From contig NZ_MTKN01000008.1 of assembly GCF_001975825.1 (NCBI RefSeq), forward strand, positions 33,153 to 68,060: a DNA stretch of 34,908 nucleotides, written 5' to 3'. This stretch comes from [Flexibacter] sp. ATCC 35208. Its GTDB lineage: Bacteria > Bacteroidota > Bacteroidia > Chitinophagales > Chitinophagaceae. Positions 31,647-34,908 of this stretch are shown piece after piece; within the stretch, counting starts at the first letter, position 1; each line of letters opens with the position of its first letter. The position numbers and the translations under genes are program-made. The notes under the pieces were generated by a model that was not told where the DNA came from, made no database searches, and saw only the letters and a list, made by a program, of their open reading frames with translations.

Positions 31647-34463
31647 TTAGTGGGCTTCCAGCCAGTTGCGGCCAAGGCCTATTTCAGCTTCTACCGGAAC
31701 CGCCAGTGGCAGTGCATTGCGCATACCCTCCAGGATGATCGGCTGGATGATTTCAATCTCATCTTTATGAACATCAAATACCAATTCATCATGTACCTGA
31801 AGGATCATTTTTGAACGCAGGTTTTGCTCCTTCATTGTTTTGTGGATGGAGATCATGGCCAGCTTGATCATATCGGCAGCAGTACCCTGAATAGGCATGT
31901 TGATGGCATTTCGTTCTGCATAACCTCTTACCACCGCGTTGGAGCTGTTGATGTCTTTCAGCCAGCGCTTACGGCCCAGCAGGGTTTCTACATAGCCATT
32001 CTGCTGTGCAAACTGTTTCTGTTTATCCATATAGTGCTGGATCGCCTGGTACTGCGCGAAGTAGTTATCGATCAGCATTTTGGCTTCACTACGTGGAATA
32101 CCCAGGTTCTCGGAAAGACCGAAGGCGCTCACACCGTAAATAATACCGAAGTTTACGCTCTTGGCATTGCGGCGCATATCAGAGGTTACCTCTTCCAGCG
32201 GAATGCCGTATACCTTGGCCGCAGTAGCCGCGTGGATATCTATACCCTGGCGGAAAGCGTCTATCATAGCCTCGTCTTCGCTGATGGCAGCAATGATGCG
32301 TAGTTCTATCTGGGAGTAATCCGCAGAGAGAAGGGTAAACTCTTCATTGCGGGGTACGAATGCTTTGCGGATTTCCCTGCCCCTGTCAGTTCTGATCGGA
32401 ATATTCTGCAGGTTCGGGTTGGTGCTGCTCAAACGGCCGGTTACAGCTACTGCCTGGTTATAGGAAGTATGTATCCTGTTTGTGCGTTTATTAAGCATGG
32501 TTGGCAGTGCATCTACATAGGTAGATTTCAGCTTACTCAGCTCACGGAATACGAGGATGTCGTCTACGATCTGGTGCTTGCTGGCCAGTTTTGCCAGTAC
32601 GTCTTCACCTGTAGCATATTGACCGGTACGGGTCTTTTTTGCTTTCGGATCAAGGGCCAGTTTTTCGAAGAGTACCTCACCCAGTTGTTTCGGAGAGGCG
32701 AGGTTGAAACGCACACCAGCCTGAGTGTATACGCTTTCTTCCGCCCTTCTGATTTCAGTATCCAGCTCGCGGGAGTAATCGATCAGGGCCGGGATATCGA
32801 TGGCGATACCTTCGAATTCCATATCGGTGAGGACTTTCACGAGTGGGTTTTCCACTTCGTAAAATACCTTTTCTACGTTTTTAGCAGGCAGCAGTGGGGC
32901 GAACTTTTCTTTTAGCTGCAGGGTGATGTCGGCATCTTCTGCTGCATAGTCCTTGATCTTATCGATCTCCACATCGCGCATGTTGCCCTGATTCTTACCT
33001 TTTTTTCCAATGAGGGTTTCGATAGAAACCGGTTCGTATTGCAGGTACTGAGCGCTGAGCAGATCCATGCTGCGGCGGCCTTCAGGCTCTATGAGGTAGT
33101 GGGCAAGCATCGTATCAAAAACAGGTGCTTTGATCTCTACACCATACCACTTAAGTACCAGCATATCGTATTTCAGGTTCTGGCCAATGAATACGATGTG
33201 GGTAGTTTCGAAGAGCGGACGGAATTCGTCTACAATGGCCTGTGCCCCGGCTTTGTTAGCAGGTACGGGTACATACCAGGCTTCGCCGGCTGCAAATGAG
33301 AAGCTCATTCCTACCAGGTCTACAGCATTTGCATCGGTACCTGTCGTTTCAGTATCGAAGCAGACTTCCTGTTTGGAGAGCAGGGTGGCCAGCAGTTCTG
33401 CTCTTTTTTCAGGTGTGTCTGCCAGGTGGTAGTTATGTGGTGTATTGTTGATATTCTTTTCAGCAACCAGGATACTTACTATCTGTTCAGGGGTATCTTC
33501 AGTGATAGCTGCCGCGGAGGTAGCGGTAACGTTGCCGAATAGGTCCAGTTGAACTTTACCGTTAGTAGTAACTTCACTACTGGCGCCAAAGGTATCGCCA
33601 AGAATACGTTTGCCCAGGGTTTTGAATTCCAGTTCAATGAAGACTTCAGAGAGCGCTTCTTTGTTATGGTCTTTGATGCAGAAGTCTTCTTCGTGGAAGG
33701 TCACAGGAACATCGGTGATGATAGTGGCGAGTTGTTTGGAGAGGATGGCGCTATCCGCACCAGCTTTGATCTTTTCTCCCATTTTACCACCAATCTTGTC
33801 TGCATTGGCCAGTACATTTTCGATGGAATCGTACTGGGCTAAAAGTTTCATGGCGGTCTTCTCTCCTACCCCCGGAATACCAGGAATGTTGTCGACAGCA
33901 TCACCCATGAGCCCCAGGATATCAATAACCTGGTGCACATCTTTGATCTGCCATTTTTCACACACTTCTTTTGGGCCAAGAATTTCTTCTTTGCTGCCCA
34001 TGTAAGGTGGTTTATAGATGAATACATTTTCTTTTACGAGCTGGCCATAGTCTTTGTCCGGTGTCACCATGTATACTGTGTAACCCGCTTCGGCAGCCTG
34101 CCAGGCGAGGGTCCCGATTACATCATCGGCTTCATAACCGTCTAATTCAACACAAGGGATATTGAAACCGGTGATAATACGTTTGATATCGGGAATAGCG
34201 TCAAGCAGATCTTCAGGTGCGTCTTCACGATTCGCTTTGTAATCGACAAAGGTGGTATGTCTTTCGGTGGGGGCATGCGTATCGAATGCCACTGCCATGT
34301 GTGTAGGTTTTTCTTTATTGATCAGGTCTATCAAGGTGGAAGTAAAACCAAACTGGGCATTGGTGTTACGACCAGCGCTGGTGAGGCGAGGGTTCCGGAT
34401 CAGGCCATAGTATGCGCGATATATGAGAGCCATGGCATCCAGTAAAAAAAGTTTCTTTTGCAT
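31647..34463 (-). CDS. polA: DNA polymerase I
   Basis: 938 residues from the ATG at 34463 (MQKKLFLLDAMALIYRAYYG, the usual PolA opening); the frame continues 24 codons upstream, across the promoter and past the arsC-like start. The three domains are intact. The 5'-3' flap nuclease (about 1-290) has LDGYEADDVIGTLA and GDAVDNIPGIPGVGEKTA. The 3'-5' proofreading exonuclease (about 350-540) has VCFDTETTGTD and YAAEDADITLQL, so proofreading should be active. The polymerase domain has motif A LLSADYSQIELRI, motif B RRNAKSVNFGIIYG and motif C LQVHDELVF near 888-896. It works in Okazaki fragment processing and repair. A TACTTTTG box lies 4 bases before the ATG. Confidence 0.97.
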   Translation of the reverse strand: MQKKLFLLDAMALIYRAYYGLIRNPRLTSAGRNTNAQFGFTSTLIDLINKEKPTHMAVAFDTHAPTERHTTFVDYKANREDAPEDLLDAIPDIKRIITGFNIPCVELDGYEADDVIGTLAWQAAEAGYTVYMVTPDKDYGQLVKENVFIYKPPYMGSKEEILGPKEVCEKWQIKDVHQVIDILGLMGDAVDNIPGIPGVGEKTAMKLLAQYDSIENVLANADKIGGKMGEKIKAGADSAILSKQLATIITDVPVTFHEEDFCIKDHNKEALSEVFIELEFKTLGKRILGDTFGASSEVTTNGKVQLDLFGNVTATSAAAITEDTPEQIVSILVAEKNINNTPHNYHLADTPEKRAELLATLLSKQEVCFDTETTGTDANAVDLVGMSFSFAAGEAWYVPVPANKAGAQAIVDEFRPLFETTHIVFIGQNLKYDMLVLKWYGVEIKAPVFDTMLAHYLIEPEGRRSMDLLSAQYLQYEPVSIETLIGKKGKNQGNMRDVEIDKIKDYAAEDADITLQLKEKFAPLLPAKNVEKVFYEVENPLVKVLTDMEFEGIAIDIPALIDYSRELDTEIRRAEESVYTQAGVRFNLASPKQLGEVLFEKLALDPKAKKTRTGQYATGEDVLAKLASKHQIVDDILVFRELSKLKSTYVDALPTMLNKRTNRIHTSYNQAVAVTGRLSSTNPNLQNIPIRTDRGREIRKAFVPRNEEFTLLSADYSQIELRIIAAISEDEAMIDAFRQGIDIHAATAAKVYGIPLEEVTSDMRRNAKSVNFGIIYGVSAFGLSENLGIPRSEAKMLIDNYFAQYQAIQHYMDKQKQFAQQNGYVETLLGRKRWLKDINSSNAVVRGYAERNAINMPIQGTAADMIKLAMISIHKTMKEQNLRSKMILQVHDELVFDVHKDEIEIIQPIILEGMRNALPLAVPVEAEIGLGRNWLEAH

Positions 34464-34467
34464 CTGC

Positions 34468-34475
34468 CAAAAGTA
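34468..34475 (-). promoter_or_regulatory. -7 promoter box TACTTTTG of polA, leaderless geometry
   Basis: Exact TAnnTTTG match on the minus strand, 4 bases before the polA ATG. It supports the internal start over the longer frame. Confidence 0.6.
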
Positions 34476-34533
34476 ACTATGAATTGTGAAATATATCGCC
34501 TGAGTTAGGATCTTTGCCCTCAAAGAAACGCAC

Positions 34534-34890
34534 ATGAAAAAAATATACCATCTGTCGACCTGTAATACCTGTAAAAAGATTATAGATGCGGTAAAGGCGA
34601 AGGAGAATGGGTTTGAGTTGCAGGATATAAAGACGGAGAAGATAACACCGGCGCAGCTGGAAGAGATGCATAAACTGGCAGGAAGTTATGAGGCGTTGTT
34701 TAGCCGGAGATCACAGAAATATCGTCCTATGGGATTACATGAAAAAGAGCTGACGGAGAAAGATTATCATGATCTGATCCTGCAGGAATATTCTTTTTTG
34801 AAGAGGCCTGTGAGTATTGTGGGGAAAGAGATCTTTATCGGGAATGATAAGAAGAATGTAGAAGGGCTGGAAGCGGCTGCGAAAAAATAA
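34534..34890 (+). CDS. ArsC/Spx-family thioredoxin-fold protein
   Basis: 118 residues, the usual length. The thioredoxin-like fold opens with KIYHLSTCNTCKKI, giving Cys10-x-x-Cys13. The ArsC-family order follows: ELQDIKTEKITPAQLEEMHKLAG, then SRRSQKYRPMGL and the cis-Pro region LKRPVSIVGKEIFIGND. Family members include glutaredoxin-dependent arsenate reductases, Spx regulators and YffB. The CxxC is more like Spx or YffB than the single-Cys ArsC of plasmid R773. No arsenic genes are near, so a general thiol redox role is as likely as arsenate reduction. It is divergent from polA with 70 bases between, where GATCTTTG at 34509-34516 (one mismatch) may be its -7 box. Confidence 0.87.
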   Translation: MKKIYHLSTCNTCKKIIDAVKAKENGFELQDIKTEKITPAQLEEMHKLAGSYEALFSRRSQKYRPMGLHEKELTEKDYHDLILQEYSFLKRPVSIVGKEIFIGNDKKNVEGLEAAAKK

Positions 34891-34908
34891 TTTTTATAGT
34901 TTTTGAAG

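Noticed and set aside
34464..34535. 24-codon N-terminal extension of polA
   Set aside because: It crosses the TACTTTTG box and overlaps the divergent arsC-like start; the start at 34463 gives the standard PolA N-terminus.
34534..34890. Arsenic resistance locus
   Set aside because: Only a single ArsC/Spx-like gene is present, with no arsB, acr3 or arsR nearby.

Overview
The window looks like chromosomal housekeeping DNA from a member of the Bacteroidota, most likely family Chitinophagaceae (Chitinophaga-like; the genus is a guess). The grounds are TAnnTTTG-type promoters, almost no Shine-Dalgarno sequences, a TamB/TamL pair with a lipoprotein TamA equivalent, a PafA-type phosphatase, a PNGase F-like protein, a GHL10 glycosidase, a DUF2480 protein and a YciO-type protein. 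I find no tRNA, rRNA, CRISPR array, prophage or insertion sequence.

Layout. (1) 1-2.8 kb: a DUF2480 gene converges stop-to-stop with corA; a 554-base gap rich in inverted repeats follows, then a DJ-1/PfpI protein. (2) 2.8-10.6 kb, minus strand: a tight tamB-tamL-rlpA cluster for envelope biogenesis. (3) 10.8-17.7 kb, minus strand: a secreted protein of unknown function, then gltB-gltD (glutamate synthase). (4) 18.0-21.7 kb: a DeoR/GlpR-type repressor divergent from a secreted glycerophosphodiesterase, followed by a PafA-type alkaline phosphatase; together a plausible organophosphate-scavenging locus. (5) 21.8-24.0 kb, minus strand: a GHL10 glycosidase and methylglyoxal synthase. (6) 24.2-27.8 kb, plus strand: an Nfu iron-sulfur carrier, a PNGase F-like protein with an extra N-terminal domain, then pnuC overlapping a NadR-type nicotinamide riboside kinase, preceded by an 11-bp tandem repeat. 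(7) 27.8-34.9 kb: mtgA, yciO, a small secreted unknown, a secreted bleomycin-hydrolase-like peptidase, a GNAT acetyltransferase, polA and an ArsC-like thioredoxin-fold protein.

The most notable cross-cutting observation concerns promoters. Six genes (DUF2480, corA, pnuC, yciO, GNAT, polA) carry a TAnnTTTG-like -7 box exactly 4 bases before the ATG. This implies leaderless mRNAs, and it helps fix the starts of pnuC and polA well inside their longest reading frames. No clear new defence or mobile system is present. The best leads are the PNGase F-like protein, the 11-bp repeat array, the leaderless-promoter geometry, an RlpA lacking a conserved Glu, and the palindrome cluster upstream of corA.
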